Shown here: positions 6,708 through 14,710 of the stretch, piece after piece
Position numbering within the stretch: the stretch's first letter is position 1
Layout of the letters: every line of letters starts with the position of its first letter
Assembly: GCA_934339135.1 (NCBI GenBank)
Contig: CAKRHP010000007.1
Location: forward strand, 98,524 to 162,523
Direction: 5' to 3'
Length of the DNA stretch: 64,000 nucleotides
DNA from: an uncultured Lachnospiraceae bacterium
GTDB lineage: Bacteria > Bacillota > Clostridia > Lachnospirales > Lachnospiraceae
The notes under the pieces: model-generated
Databases searched by the model: none
Told to the model about the DNA's origin: nothing
The model's input: the letters and a program-made list of their open reading frames with translations, nothing else
Program-made: the position numbers and the translations under genes

Positions 6708-9662
6708 TTATTGTTTTATTTTAATCTTTTTGATCTTCGTCCATTTACCGTAGACTTTTTTATTTCCCTGCAGTTTGTAGGCACGCACACGTACATAATA
6801 AGTTTTTGATTTTTTGGCTTTTTTGACGATGAGGTAATTTGCCTTCACAGTTTTTTTCTTTGCGGATTTTTTGAACTTCTTATCCATTGCGTACTGGACT
6901 TCATAACCTTTTACGGTGCTGTCCGGAACCCAGGAAATGATAAGTTTTGATGATTTCTGGTTTACCAGCCGGAGTCCCTTGACTGCCTTAGGAGCGGTGA
7001 CTGAGGAAGTCTTCGAAGCTTCCTGTGAGGCATTCGCAGAAGGCTTTTTGGTGGCCGATGGTGTGTTGGATGCTGCCGGATTCTTGGTTGACGATACATT
7101 GGAACCGTCAGGTTTATTGGAAGGAGCCGGTGTCTTGGAAGTGGAAGGAGTGTTTGTAGCAGCGGCCTTCTTTGGAATGATACTTCCGGTTTTGAGGACC
7201 TTCTTGCATGCCTTACAGATCGTATCACCGGTGTATCCCTCTGCTGTTGTCGTGGCAGCCTTTTTGTTTACCACCTGCGTGCTGAAATGGTACTCAGGAT
7301 CGATCGGAAGAGTTATTACTTCGTTCTTCTTACACTTTGTGCAGATGCGGGTGGCAGTTCCTTCATGGGAACAGGTGGCCCGCTCAATAACATCCATTTG
7401 AACCCATTCATGATCGCAGGTATCTGCCTTTTCCCAAAGGGCATAGAGGGTAATATCGCCGGTGCTTCCTGCTGCAATCTCTGTAACCTGTTTGGTAAAG
7501 GTTTTGTCAGAGAACCAGCCTTTAAAGATATATCCGTCCAGAGTAGCGGCATTTAATACGATGGTATCGGATTTATTGGTATATGTTTTTGGATTATTGT
7601 TTTTGGCATTATTGATATTTAAAACATATTTGATGTTATATTCTATTTCCGAACGATCCTTCCACGTTGCATACAGGGTGATTTCATCCTGATCCGTTTT
7701 TGTCAGATCGTTGATCCGTTCCCCGTCTTTATAGGAAGTGCCGCTTCCGTCTGCCGCTGTATTCCATCCGGCGAAGGTGAAGCCATCCTTTGTGTACGCG
7801 TTTTGGGCAAGATTAAACGGATAGTTGTCAATAATGCATGTCTGCGTCTCCATGGTGCCTGCTGTAGCGCCATTTCCGTCGTAAGTGATGGTGTAGGTTC
7901 CCTTTGGAAAACTGATATAGCGGCCGGACCAGACGCCGTCTGCTTTTTTGGCCATTGCACGGATGTCTGATTCGGAAATTTTCGAATAGATATATAGTAT
8001 TTTATCAGTACTTTTCGCAAGGGCGAACGCATTATCACCTAATTCTTCCAGTGTGTCCGGCAGATAAAGCGTTTCCAGTTCATTCATGTATCCACAGCCG
8101 AGAAGTTCAATCTTTGTGATGGCAGTGTCTCGCAGATCCAGTGTTTTGACTGCTGTTCCGGAAAATGTCAAATAGTTGATTTCTTTCAAGGTCCCAGGTA
8201 AGATCACTTCTGCCAGACTGGTACAGTCTCTGAAAATACTTTGACCTGTCTGTTCCATGGTACTGGAGGATAAATCAATCTTTTTCAGCTTGGAGCAGTT
8301 ATAAAATGCGTAATTACCAACGGATGTAATATTTGCCTCTGCGCAATCAAATGTTTCAAGGTTTGTGCAGCCGTAAAAAACATTATAACTGATGTCTAAT
8401 TGTTCCTGTTTTCCTAAATATACAGAAGAAAGAGAGGTACAGTTTTCAAAGAGATTATAATCGAGATTAGTTAAAGTGCTGCCTCGGAAGTCCACTGTTT
8501 TCAAAGAAGAACATCCGGAAAATGCCGCCGGTGGATAATTCTTTGTTGATTTTGGCATATTGATCTCTTCTAATGCGGTACAATCTGCGAATGTATAAGT
8601 GCCAAACAGTCTAATGGAATCAGGAAGCTTTACGGTTTTGAGTTTTTTACATCCTTCGAAAGTACCGGTGTTACTTCCGGGAATGGATGTAAGTCTTTGC
8701 ATGTCGGTTTCGCTAAAGTCCACAGATTCAATATCTGTTCCGGCAAATCCGTTGTAGACCCGGGCGACAGGTAAGCCACCAACATCTCCCGCTACCTTCA
8801 GATTCTTTGGACACTCATTCCAGGGACCAAGAAGAGCAACCTGCCAGTTTTCTGTGTTTGCCCATGTACTTGTGTTCACTTCTGTATTAAAATCTCTGTC
8901 GCTGCAGCGGAAACCATACTGCAGACCATCCTTTACAAGACCGTCACAGGAAAATACGTAGCAGTTGGACGGACTGCTCGCTAATGTTTCTACCGATAGA
9001 TCGAAATATATAGTACGACATGTACCCATGGTCCATTCTTCATTCGCATTAGGTAATACTTGATTTGTGTCAGGATCTCTTTCCAAGTCGAATGTATTTC
9101 CGGAATATCCGGTGGCATCAATATATATCCAGCACCTATAGTCTTCGTTATAGGCAACAGTATAGCCATGATTTTTTGTTGTCAATGAGTAACTTGGAAT
9201 GCCTCTGGAAGTCAGCAGGGTATTTAAGAGGGAAGTGTATCCGCCACAGAGTGCCTTTTTCGATTTCCAGACATCGTATGGCTTGTCGGAACAGTTCTCT
9301 GTTCCAAGCTGACCGCGATAACGACTGTCATTCAGATCATAATATGTGCGCTGTGCAACATAGCGTGTGATCGCTTCCATTTCCTTTGTCTTGGTTGTGA
9401 TATCACACTGGTCAAGGAAGGTCTGTAAGTCGCTGGTCATTTCTTCGAGCTGTTCATCGGTATAGGATGACTGTTTCTCATCCACAGGGGTCGGTGAAAG
9501 ATATTGCTGAAAGATTTCATCCAGCATCTGAAATGCTGAAAGGTTTGCGCTGGAATCGCTTGCAAATGCTGCAGGTACATTTATGCTGATCGCAAGTAAT
9601 AAAACGAGAAGCATAGGGAAGAACAAAGACGGTACATATTTCGTCATATATTTTTTGTTCAT
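6708..9662 (-). CDS. Secreted multidomain protein: transglutaminase-like, leucine-rich repeats, Listeria-Bacteroides repeats, Fn3-like
   Basis: This 984-residue exported protein starts with a signal peptide (positive MNKKYMTKY, then a hydrophobic stretch ending about AAFA at 34). Residues about 85-200 form a transglutaminase-like papain-fold domain with a complete triad: Cys139 (KALCGGY), His165 (KNHGYTV) and Asp182 (YIDATGY). BspA-type LRR_5 repeats follow (about 300-560; repeated F.GC.SLK.V and IYLG/LPDSL units). Next come two InlB-like Listeria-Bacteroides repeats (GFTFAGWNTAADGSG..., ATW and LWE ends), a Cys-pair segment, a Ser/Thr/Pro/Lys linker and a basic Fn3-like C-terminus. There is no LPXTG motif; the Lys-rich end could hold the protein to the wall by charge. 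It probably acts as an adhesin or cell-surface protein-modifying enzyme. Confidence 0.85.
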   Translation of the reverse strand: MNKKYMTKYVPSLFFPMLLVLLLAISINVPAAFASDSSANLSAFQMLDEIFQQYLSPTPVDEKQSSYTDEQLEEMTSDLQTFLDQCDITTKTKEMEAITRYVAQRTYYDLNDSRYRGQLGTENCSDKPYDVWKSKKALCGGYTSLLNTLLTSRGIPSYSLTTKNHGYTVAYNEDYRCWIYIDATGYSGNTFDLERDPDTNQVLPNANEEWTMGTCRTIYFDLSVETLASSPSNCYVFSCDGLVKDGLQYGFRCSDRDFNTEVNTSTWANTENWQVALLGPWNECPKNLKVAGDVGGLPVARVYNGFAGTDIESVDFSETDMQRLTSIPGSNTGTFEGCKKLKTVKLPDSIRLFGTYTFADCTALEEINMPKSTKNYPPAAFSGCSSLKTVDFRGSTLTNLDYNLFENCTSLSSVYLGKQEQLDISYNVFYGCTNLETFDCAEANITSVGNYAFYNCSKLKKIDLSSSTMEQTGQSIFRDCTSLAEVILPGTLKEINYLTFSGTAVKTLDLRDTAITKIELLGCGYMNELETLYLPDTLEELGDNAFALAKSTDKILYIYSKISESDIRAMAKKADGVWSGRYISFPKGTYTITYDGNGATAGTMETQTCIIDNYPFNLAQNAYTKDGFTFAGWNTAADGSGTSYKDGERINDLTKTDQDEITLYATWKDRSEIEYNIKYVLNINNAKNNNPKTYTNKSDTIVLNAATLDGYIFKGWFSDKTFTKQVTEIAAGSTGDITLYALWEKADTCDHEWVQMDVIERATCSHEGTATRICTKCKKNEVITLPIDPEYHFSTQVVNKKAATTTAEGYTGDTICKACKKVLKTGSIIPKKAAATNTPSTSKTPAPSNKPDGSNVSSTKNPAASNTPSATKKPSANASQEASKTSSVTAPKAVKGLRLVNQKSSKLIISWVPDSTVKGYEVQYAMDKKFKKSAKKKTVKANYLIVKKAKKSKTYYVRVRAYKLQGNKKVYGKWTKIKKIKIKQ

Positions 9663-9858
9663 ATGTTATCCTCCTTTTTGATGATTTTAGTATGTAAGTT
9701 TTAGAATTCCGGTGTGTCACTGTAAGTTTCTAAAAGCGTCTTTTCCCTATTATACGGGATATTTCATGGAAATGTGTTTTTTTGCGTGAACGGTTGATAT
9801 ATGGCGCGAACGACGCATGACTTTGTCATACCGGATTCTGTACGGGAAAAAGGCTCTC

Positions 9859-10084
9859 TTGCGCAGAATTTGCCGGTTATGATATAATGTGCGCGAAAGC
9901 AAAAGTGAACATAGCGATCGGTCAGATACCGATGCTTGCATCTGGTAGGTGGCCGATTGCTATGTGAACGCGCTCGCGAGTGAGGAAAAGCGAAGCTTTT
10001 TCGAACCTTTTGCTGAAGCGTTAGTGACTTGGTAAAATGTGCGCGAAGGCAAAGTGGATCTTTTGCCGAAGCGTTGCGAATTTG
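9859..10084. repeat. Structured intergenic repeat element related to 46308-46475
   Basis: The 455-bp gap between the surface protein and DUF1292 holds nested dyads and internal repeats. GTGCGCGAA(A/G)GCAAA occurs at about 9889 and 10040, and CTTTTGC(C/T)GAAGCGTT closes each unit (about 10007 and 10062). The first unit carries extra hairpins, the largest with 13-bp arms at 9909-9921 and 9953-9965. The left end (TTGCGCAGAATTTGC, 9859-9873) is the reverse complement of sequence at 46317-46331, and the right end (GCGTTGCGAATTTG, 10071-10084) matches 46348-46361. This marks a dispersed, REP-like family. No coding potential was recognised. Confidence 0.6.
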
Positions 10085-10117
10085 TGATATTAAATATAGA
10101 AAGGCATGGGTATTGTT

Positions 10118-10423
10118 ATGGGAGCAAAAGAAAGCAGTTACGGATTTGAGGAGACAATGGTAACACTGACTGACGAGGACGGTCTGGATAAGGATTTCTA
10201 TGTGGACGAGATCTATGAAGTGGATGGCAGACTTTATGCAGCAGTTATTCCGGCAGATGTGGAAAATGTTACAGAGTACTATGTATTTCGTCTGATCGAT
10301 CTGGGAAATGATGATTTCGAGATGGAAGATATCGAGGAAGAGGCAGAGTACGATGCAGCAGCAGATGCCTATGAGGAGATTCTGGATACGAGAATGTGGA
10401 ACCGGGAATTTGAAGGGGAGTAA
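10118..10423 (+). CDS. DUF1292 family small acidic protein
   Basis: This protein of about 101 residues is very acidic (many Asp/Glu; VTLTDEDGLDKDFYVDEIYEVDGRLYAAVIP at 11-41 spans the family core). It matches the DUF1292 family found throughout Bacillota, often near IreB/RuvX-type genes. The molecular function is unknown. Two in-frame starts exist. ATG 10118 is favoured because the GAAAGG site at about 10100-10104 lies only 1 nt from the alternative ATG 10106. It stands alone here, between a structured repeat and a 48-bp palindrome. Confidence 0.75.
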   Translation: MGAKESSYGFEETMVTLTDEDGLDKDFYVDEIYEVDGRLYAAVIPADVENVTEYYVFRLIDLGNDDFEMEDIEEEAEYDAAADAYEEILDTRMWNREFEGE

Positions 10424-10482
10424 AGTGGGCGTTTGTAGTCGATGTTGTATTTTTATGATCTAATAATAAAATATAGTTGTAC

Positions 10483-10530
10483 AAATATCCGGGAGTTATT
10501 AAAGTATACTTTAATAACTCCCGGATATTT
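10483..10530. repeat. Perfect 48-bp palindrome with a further half-site downstream
   Basis: The two halves of 10483-10530 are exact reverse complements with no spacer (core GTTATTAAAGTATACTTTAA). Near-identical 15-nt blocks of the form AAAATATA(G/C)TTGTAC flank both sides. The unit GGAGTTATTAAAGTATA (10492-10508, and inverted at 10505-10521) recurs with one change at 10591-10607, just past a TATAAT box at 10571-10576. It could be the DUF1292 terminator or an operator set for the ATPase gene at 10651. Confidence 0.55.
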
Positions 10531-10650
10531 TATAAAATATACTTGTACTTTTTTGAAGGAAATATTACAATATAATATAGTAATTTTTGTGGAGTTATAA
10601 AAGTATATAGAATTAATTTTAAGAAATAACAGATATATGGAGGTGGTACG

Positions 10651-12111
10651 ATGGCAATTGTCAGTGATGATCAGGTGATTAAGATGCTGCGCCAGTATAA
10701 TACATGGTGGCGTAACATGACTGAGATAAAAGAGGAAAGCAAGCCTCAAAGAAGACTGGCTTATTATGAAGCATTAGAGATGATGAAGCACAAGACCCTC
10801 CGGCGTTTTGTTGTATTATCGGGTGCCCGGCGAGTGGGGAAAACGACGATCATGTATCAGATGATTGAAAATTTACTGGAAGAAGGGATCAATCCAAGGA
10901 ATATTTTATATGTATCCTTTGATAATCCGATCATAAAACTTATTGATGTAGAAAAGGTGTTATCTATTTATGAATCTCTTTATCCGTTAGAAGGGACGAA
11001 ATATATATTTTTTGATGAAGTTCAATATATGGAGCATTGGGAGCTGTGGTTGAAAGTAATCTATGACAGCAGAAAGGATGTACGTTTAACCGCAACAGGA
11101 TCTGCCAGTCCAATTTTGGAAAAAGGCTCTGCAGACAGTGGTACGGGAAGATGGAATGTATTAAAAATACCGACATTATCCTTCTATGAATATTGCAGGC
11201 TGCTCCAGCTTGACCCACCTGTATTGCCGAAACATCTGAAATTGACGGAGCTTGTTAAAATGGATAAGTCGGAACTGGGAGATCTGATGGAGCAGTTTAC
11301 TTCTCTGGAAGGACATTTTAACCGTTATCTCATGATCGGCGGTTTTCCAGAGCTTGTATTGTCCGATGATGATGCATATGCACAAAGGATGCTGCGGGAA
11401 GATGTGGTGGATAAGGTCATTAAGCGGGATGTACTGACCCTTTTTAACATTCGCAGTCCTCTATTGATGGAAAAACTGTTTTTATATTTATGTATGAATT
11501 CTACAGAGATTTTTAGTGTTACAACGGCGGCAAAAGAACTGGAAAACACATCTGTCAATACAGTGGAAAGCTATATTACGGCGTTGCAAATGTCAAATCT
11601 TATCTATCTTTCAAAGCCGGTTAATGTGGGAAGCAAGGGGGCATTAAAAGGAAAACCGAAGATTTATATAGCAGATGCGGCCATCCGCAATGCTGTGTTG
11701 ATGGTAGATGACATTTTGTCAGATGAAAAAGAACTTGGAGCAATGGTAGAGACTGCTGTTTACAAGCATATTCTTTCCTTTTATCAGGGATGTACAGCAC
11801 AGATAGGGTATTTCCGAAAGGCGAAGGACAATCAGAAAGAGGTTGATGTAGTAGTAGAACTTCCACGGCAAAAAATCCTTTGTGAGGTAAAATATCGTAA
11901 CAATTCACATGTTCCTGCTTCTGATGCGATTATTGAACTATGCCGGGACAAAGAATCAAAGGTCACGGATGCTTTTATAATCACAAAACGTCTGGAAGAT
12001 TTTGGAATTACACAGCACGAAACGAATGTGCCTGTTTTCAGGATACCGGCGATTGTTTTTTTGTATCTGTTAGGAGAAGCGGAAGCAGATGGACAGCAGG
12101 GGAGATTGTAA
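10651..12111 (+). CDS. AAA_14/DUF4143 ATPase with nuclease-like C-terminus
   Basis: The 486-residue protein begins with a P-loop ATPase domain: Walker A GARRVGKTTIMYQ at about 58-70, Walker B YIFFDEVQYMEHWE at about 118-131, and a sensor-like TATGSAS. A DUF4143 region follows. It ends in a restriction-endonuclease-like motif, KEVDVVVELPRQKILCEVKYR (about 395-415), in which D...E.K could form an active site. This architecture is widespread in anaerobes and archaea; its role is unknown, with defence or mobile-DNA roles often suspected. ATG 10651 follows GGAGGTGG. The upstream region is AT-rich and holds a large palindrome. It is a single-gene unit facing the convergent DJ-1 gene. Confidence 0.85.
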   Translation: MAIVSDDQVIKMLRQYNTWWRNMTEIKEESKPQRRLAYYEALEMMKHKTLRRFVVLSGARRVGKTTIMYQMIENLLEEGINPRNILYVSFDNPIIKLIDVEKVLSIYESLYPLEGTKYIFFDEVQYMEHWELWLKVIYDSRKDVRLTATGSASPILEKGSADSGTGRWNVLKIPTLSFYEYCRLLQLDPPVLPKHLKLTELVKMDKSELGDLMEQFTSLEGHFNRYLMIGGFPELVLSDDDAYAQRMLREDVVDKVIKRDVLTLFNIRSPLLMEKLFLYLCMNSTEIFSVTTAAKELENTSVNTVESYITALQMSNLIYLSKPVNVGSKGALKGKPKIYIADAAIRNAVLMVDDILSDEKELGAMVETAVYKHILSFYQGCTAQIGYFRKAKDNQKEVDVVVELPRQKILCEVKYRNNSHVPASDAIIELCRDKESKVTDAFIITKRLEDFGITQHETNVPVFRIPAIVFLYLLGEAEADGQQGRL

Positions 12112-12148
12112 AAAAGCAAAACCAGCGTTTCATCTCCGGTTTAGATCA

Positions 12149-12706
12149 TCAATACACATCATTATAAATGATGGCTTCTTTGACTGCATCTGCCGTAGCC
12201 TTGTCCTTCAGAGCCTCGATGATGGCTCCGGCAAATTCGATACAGGTGCCCATGCCGCGGCTGGTGATCACGTTACCGTCTGTGACAACCGGCCGCTTTA
12301 CATAATCGCCGGTAGCAAGCTTATCGGCAAAGGATGGGTAGCAGGTTGCTTTTTTGCCGGCAAGGATACCCAGTTCTCCGAGAACGGTTGGTGCAGCACA
12401 GACAGCAGCGACTTTTTTGCCGTTTGCAGCAAATTTCTTGAGCTTTTCGCAGAGGGGATCACAGGCGCGAAGGTTTGGTGTGCCTGGGATTCCTCCCGGA
12501 AGGATCAGCATTTCTGCCTCGTCAAAGTTGACTTCGCTTAACGTCTTGTCTGCGGTGATCGTTACATTGTGGGAACTGGTAACTTCCTTCTGATCGGTAA
12601 TGGAAACCATATCGATGGAGATCTTTGCACGGCGGAGCATATCTACTACCGTCAGCATTTCCACTTCCTCGTAACCGGTTGCTAAAAAAATACATGCTTG
12701 TGCCAT
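12149..12706 (-). CDS. DJ-1/PfpI family protein
   Basis: The 185-residue cytoplasmic protein has the DJ-1 fold marks: GYEEVEML near the N-terminus (conserved Glu at about 16), LILPGG, and the nucleophile elbow VAAVCAAPTVLG with Cys103. Relatives include glyoxalase/deglycase-like and chaperone-like enzymes (YajL, DJ-1, ThiJ). The reaction here is not known. ATG 12706 was chosen because an AAGGAGG site (reverse strand, 12714-12720) precedes it; the longer frame to 12727 begins before that site. It is transcribed in the same direction as trmB, which lies upstream of it, with a gap of 90 nt. Confidence 0.88.
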   Translation of the reverse strand: MAQACIFLATGYEEVEMLTVVDMLRRAKISIDMVSITDQKEVTSSHNVTITADKTLSEVNFDEAEMLILPGGIPGTPNLRACDPLCEKLKKFAANGKKVAAVCAAPTVLGELGILAGKKATCYPSFADKLATGDYVKRPVVTDGNVITSRGMGTCIEFAGAIIEALKDKATADAVKEAIIYNDVY

Positions 12707-12796
12707 AATAATTCCTCCTTTTGGCATTGTGATCTGTAGTTTGCAGATTTATTCTTTATAAAATAACAAATATCTTTTCGAAATTAATGTTATATC

Positions 12797-13480
12797 TTAT
12801 TCTTTTTCGGAATAATCGGTCTGTCCCGGATTTCGGTGACATACCAGACGGCAGATCGGGTTGCCCTTTTGGTAAAACTTCTCCTCATATTCTGTCATGA
12901 CATTGTTTGGGGCCGGACCGTCGGCATGCAGATCAAAGCTGCATTCATCCAGGATCCAGCCGGTGTCCTTGATCTCTTCCAGAGAGAAGTCAAAGAGCGG
13001 ACGATTGTCTGTCTTAAACTGGATGCTTCCGTCCTGTACCAAAAATCGGTCATACCGCTCTAAAAACTGACGGGAGGTCAGGCGGCGTTTGGAGTGCCTG
13101 TCCTTTGGCCATGGATCGGAGAAGTTCAGATATATTTTGGCAACCTCGCCCGGTGCAAAATATTGATCAATATCCTCTGCGTCCATTCGGAGGAACAGGA
13201 GATTGTCGCTTTCCAGCTCCTCCCGGTGATCCAGTGCCCGGACAAGCACGCTGGAATACTTCTCGATGCCGATATAGTTGATATCGGGATTCTGTCGGGC
13301 CATCTCCAGAATAAACTTGCCCTTGCCCATGCCGACCTCAATGTGGATCGGATGGTCATTGTGGAAGAACTCCTTTGCCCATTGTCCTCTGTAATCAGCA
13401 CCGTCAGCGCCGTCGGTCTGTATCGTGTATTTGTTTTCTAATATGCGCTCCTGCGAGCCCGGGATATTTCGTAATCGCAT
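12797..13480 (-). CDS. trmB: tRNA (guanine-N7-)-methyltransferase
   Basis: TrmB methylates N7 of G46 in tRNA using S-adenosylmethionine. The 227-residue protein shows the SAM-binding loop EVGMGKGKFILEMA, the acidic motif IGIEKYSSVL, NLLFLRMDAED, and the family signature LNFSDPWPKDRHSKRRL; QFKTDNRPLFDFSL lies near the C-terminus. The length is typical. ATG 13480 gives MRLRNIPG, the common TrmB N-terminus, and has a GAGGT site in front; the in-frame start at 13594 would add 38 unrelated residues. Confidence 0.95.
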   Translation of the reverse strand: MRLRNIPGSQERILENKYTIQTDGADGADYRGQWAKEFFHNDHPIHIEVGMGKGKFILEMARQNPDINYIGIEKYSSVLVRALDHREELESDNLLFLRMDAEDIDQYFAPGEVAKIYLNFSDPWPKDRHSKRRLTSRQFLERYDRFLVQDGSIQFKTDNRPLFDFSLEEIKDTGWILDECSFDLHADGPAPNNVMTEYEEKFYQKGNPICRLVCHRNPGQTDYSEKE

Positions 13481-13729
13481 AGATACCTCATTTCTGTATC
13501 GCCAGTGAGAAGAAGAGTTCGGATGGTTTTCTTCTGGGATTCCGGCGGTTTTTGTATTCACAGATAGTTTAAGATAATCCGGAGATAAAGTCAAATTTGA
13601 ATTACACGCAATGTGAACTGTGCGGTGTTTGTGAGAATTAAAAATTGGATGACATTTTAGAATATTTTGAGAATATTTGCAGATACTATGACTGTCAAAA
13701 GGAAAATTTAGGAAAGGCAGGAAAGTAAA

Positions 13730-14188
13730 ATGGTATTAACGGAAAAAGAAACAGCAGCATTAAAGGATCTGCAGTCTCAGGAAAAAACTTGTGCACAGAA
13801 GTATCAGAAATACAGTGAGCAGGCAAAGGACCCGGAGTTAAAGAATCTGTTCCAGACAATTCAGAAGGAGGAGCAGAAGCATTATGATTCCCTTGGTCAG
13901 GTGTTGAACGGCACGGTGCCGGAATGTGACTGCAACGACAGCAAGGGAAAGGACTATTCACCGAAAGCAACCTATATGTCCGATGATAATTCACAGGACA
14001 AAACAGATGACTGTTTTCTGGCGACTGACTGTATTGGTACAGAAAAGCTGGTTTCTTCGGAATATAATACGGATGTTTTCGTGTTTGGGGAGCCGGGAGT
14101 GCGTAAGCTGCTGGCAGATATCCAGGTCGAGGAGCAGAATCATGCGGAGATGTTGTATAAATATAAGACAGTAAACCGGATGTCATAG
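13730..14188 (+). CDS. Ferritin-like, spore coat CotF-type protein
   Basis: The 152-residue protein has two helical halves. The N-terminal one carries EKTCAQKYQKYSEQAKDPEL with EEQKHYDSL, and the C-terminal one carries EEQNHAEMLYKYK. Both Glu-x-x-His type motifs are those of ferritin-like four-helix proteins, and the spacing resembles coat protein F-like proteins of Clostridia. A Cys/Asp-rich insert (PECDCNDSKGKDY) separates them. The likely roles are a spore coat component or a metal-binding stress protein; the sequence does not decide. ATG 13730 has a GGAAAGGCAGG site. A terminator lies at 14266-14311. Confidence 0.6.
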   Translation: MVLTEKETAALKDLQSQEKTCAQKYQKYSEQAKDPELKNLFQTIQKEEQKHYDSLGQVLNGTVPECDCNDSKGKDYSPKATYMSDDNSQDKTDDCFLATDCIGTEKLVSSEYNTDVFVFGEPGVRKLLADIQVEEQNHAEMLYKYKTVNRMS

Positions 14189-14265
14189 GGAGAAGTTTCT
14201 AATGACATAAAATGGTGTTGGGATCAAAAGGCATTTTGCTCCTTGCATCATAAAATATTTAATGG

Positions 14266-14311
14266 GCAGTGATTTGGTTAGTATAATTTGTAATCAATTC
14301 ACTGCTTTTTT
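14266..14311 (+). terminator. Intrinsic terminator downstream of the ferritin-like gene
   Basis: Arms at 14266-14280 and 14291-14305 (GCAGTGA...TCACTGC with one mismatch and one G-T pair) are followed by six T residues at 14306-14311. Confidence 0.7.
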
Positions 14312-14330
14312 GTTATAATGTAAATAAAAA

Positions 14331-14371
14331 TTGACAAAAGATGAGATAATGTATTATATTATATACGTTAT
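14331..14371 (+). promoter_or_regulatory. hipBA promoter with overlapping palindromic operator
   Basis: TTGACA (14331-14336), a 17-nt spacer and TTATAT (14354-14359) form a strong promoter. A near-perfect 26-bp palindrome (about 14346-14371, ends ATAA...TTAT) covers the -10 box and start point. This is the arrangement expected for autorepression by the HipB-type protein encoded 13 bp downstream. Confidence 0.6.
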
Positions 14372-14383
14372 GGAGGTGGATAT

Positions 14384-14710
14384 ATGCCGAAAAAATCAGT
14401 CGTATTATTACCAGAGACAGAGGAAATTTTAGAACAGATGGGGACTCAGATTAAATATGCACGATTGCGTAGAAGGCTTTCCGCGGAATTAGTGGCGGAA
14501 CGGGCCGGTATCAGCAGGGCGACTTTGTGTTCCATTGAGAAGGGAGCATCATCTGTGGCAATAGGATGCTATGCGGCAGTGCTTCACGCGTTGAATTATA
14601 TGGATAAGGATTTGCTGCTGGTAGCAAAGGATGATGAACTGGGGCGAAAACTGCAGGATTTAAATTTGCCTATTAGAAAACGGGCTTCGAAACGGAGTGA
14701 TGGGAAATGA
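14384..14710 (+). CDS. hipB: HipB-type XRE antitoxin/repressor
   Basis: The 108-residue protein has one helix-turn-helix domain (about 18-75; RLSAELVAERAGISRATLCSIEKG). It is followed by a HipA-like kinase whose ATG overlaps its TGA by 4 nt (ATGA at 14707-14710). HipB proteins bind and neutralise HipA and repress the shared promoter. The palindrome over the promoter supports autoregulation. ATG 14384 has a GGAGGTGG site 6 nt upstream. Confidence 0.85.
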   Translation: MPKKSVVLLPETEEILEQMGTQIKYARLRRRLSAELVAERAGISRATLCSIEKGASSVAIGCYAAVLHALNYMDKDLLLVAKDDELGRKLQDLNLPIRKRASKRSDGK

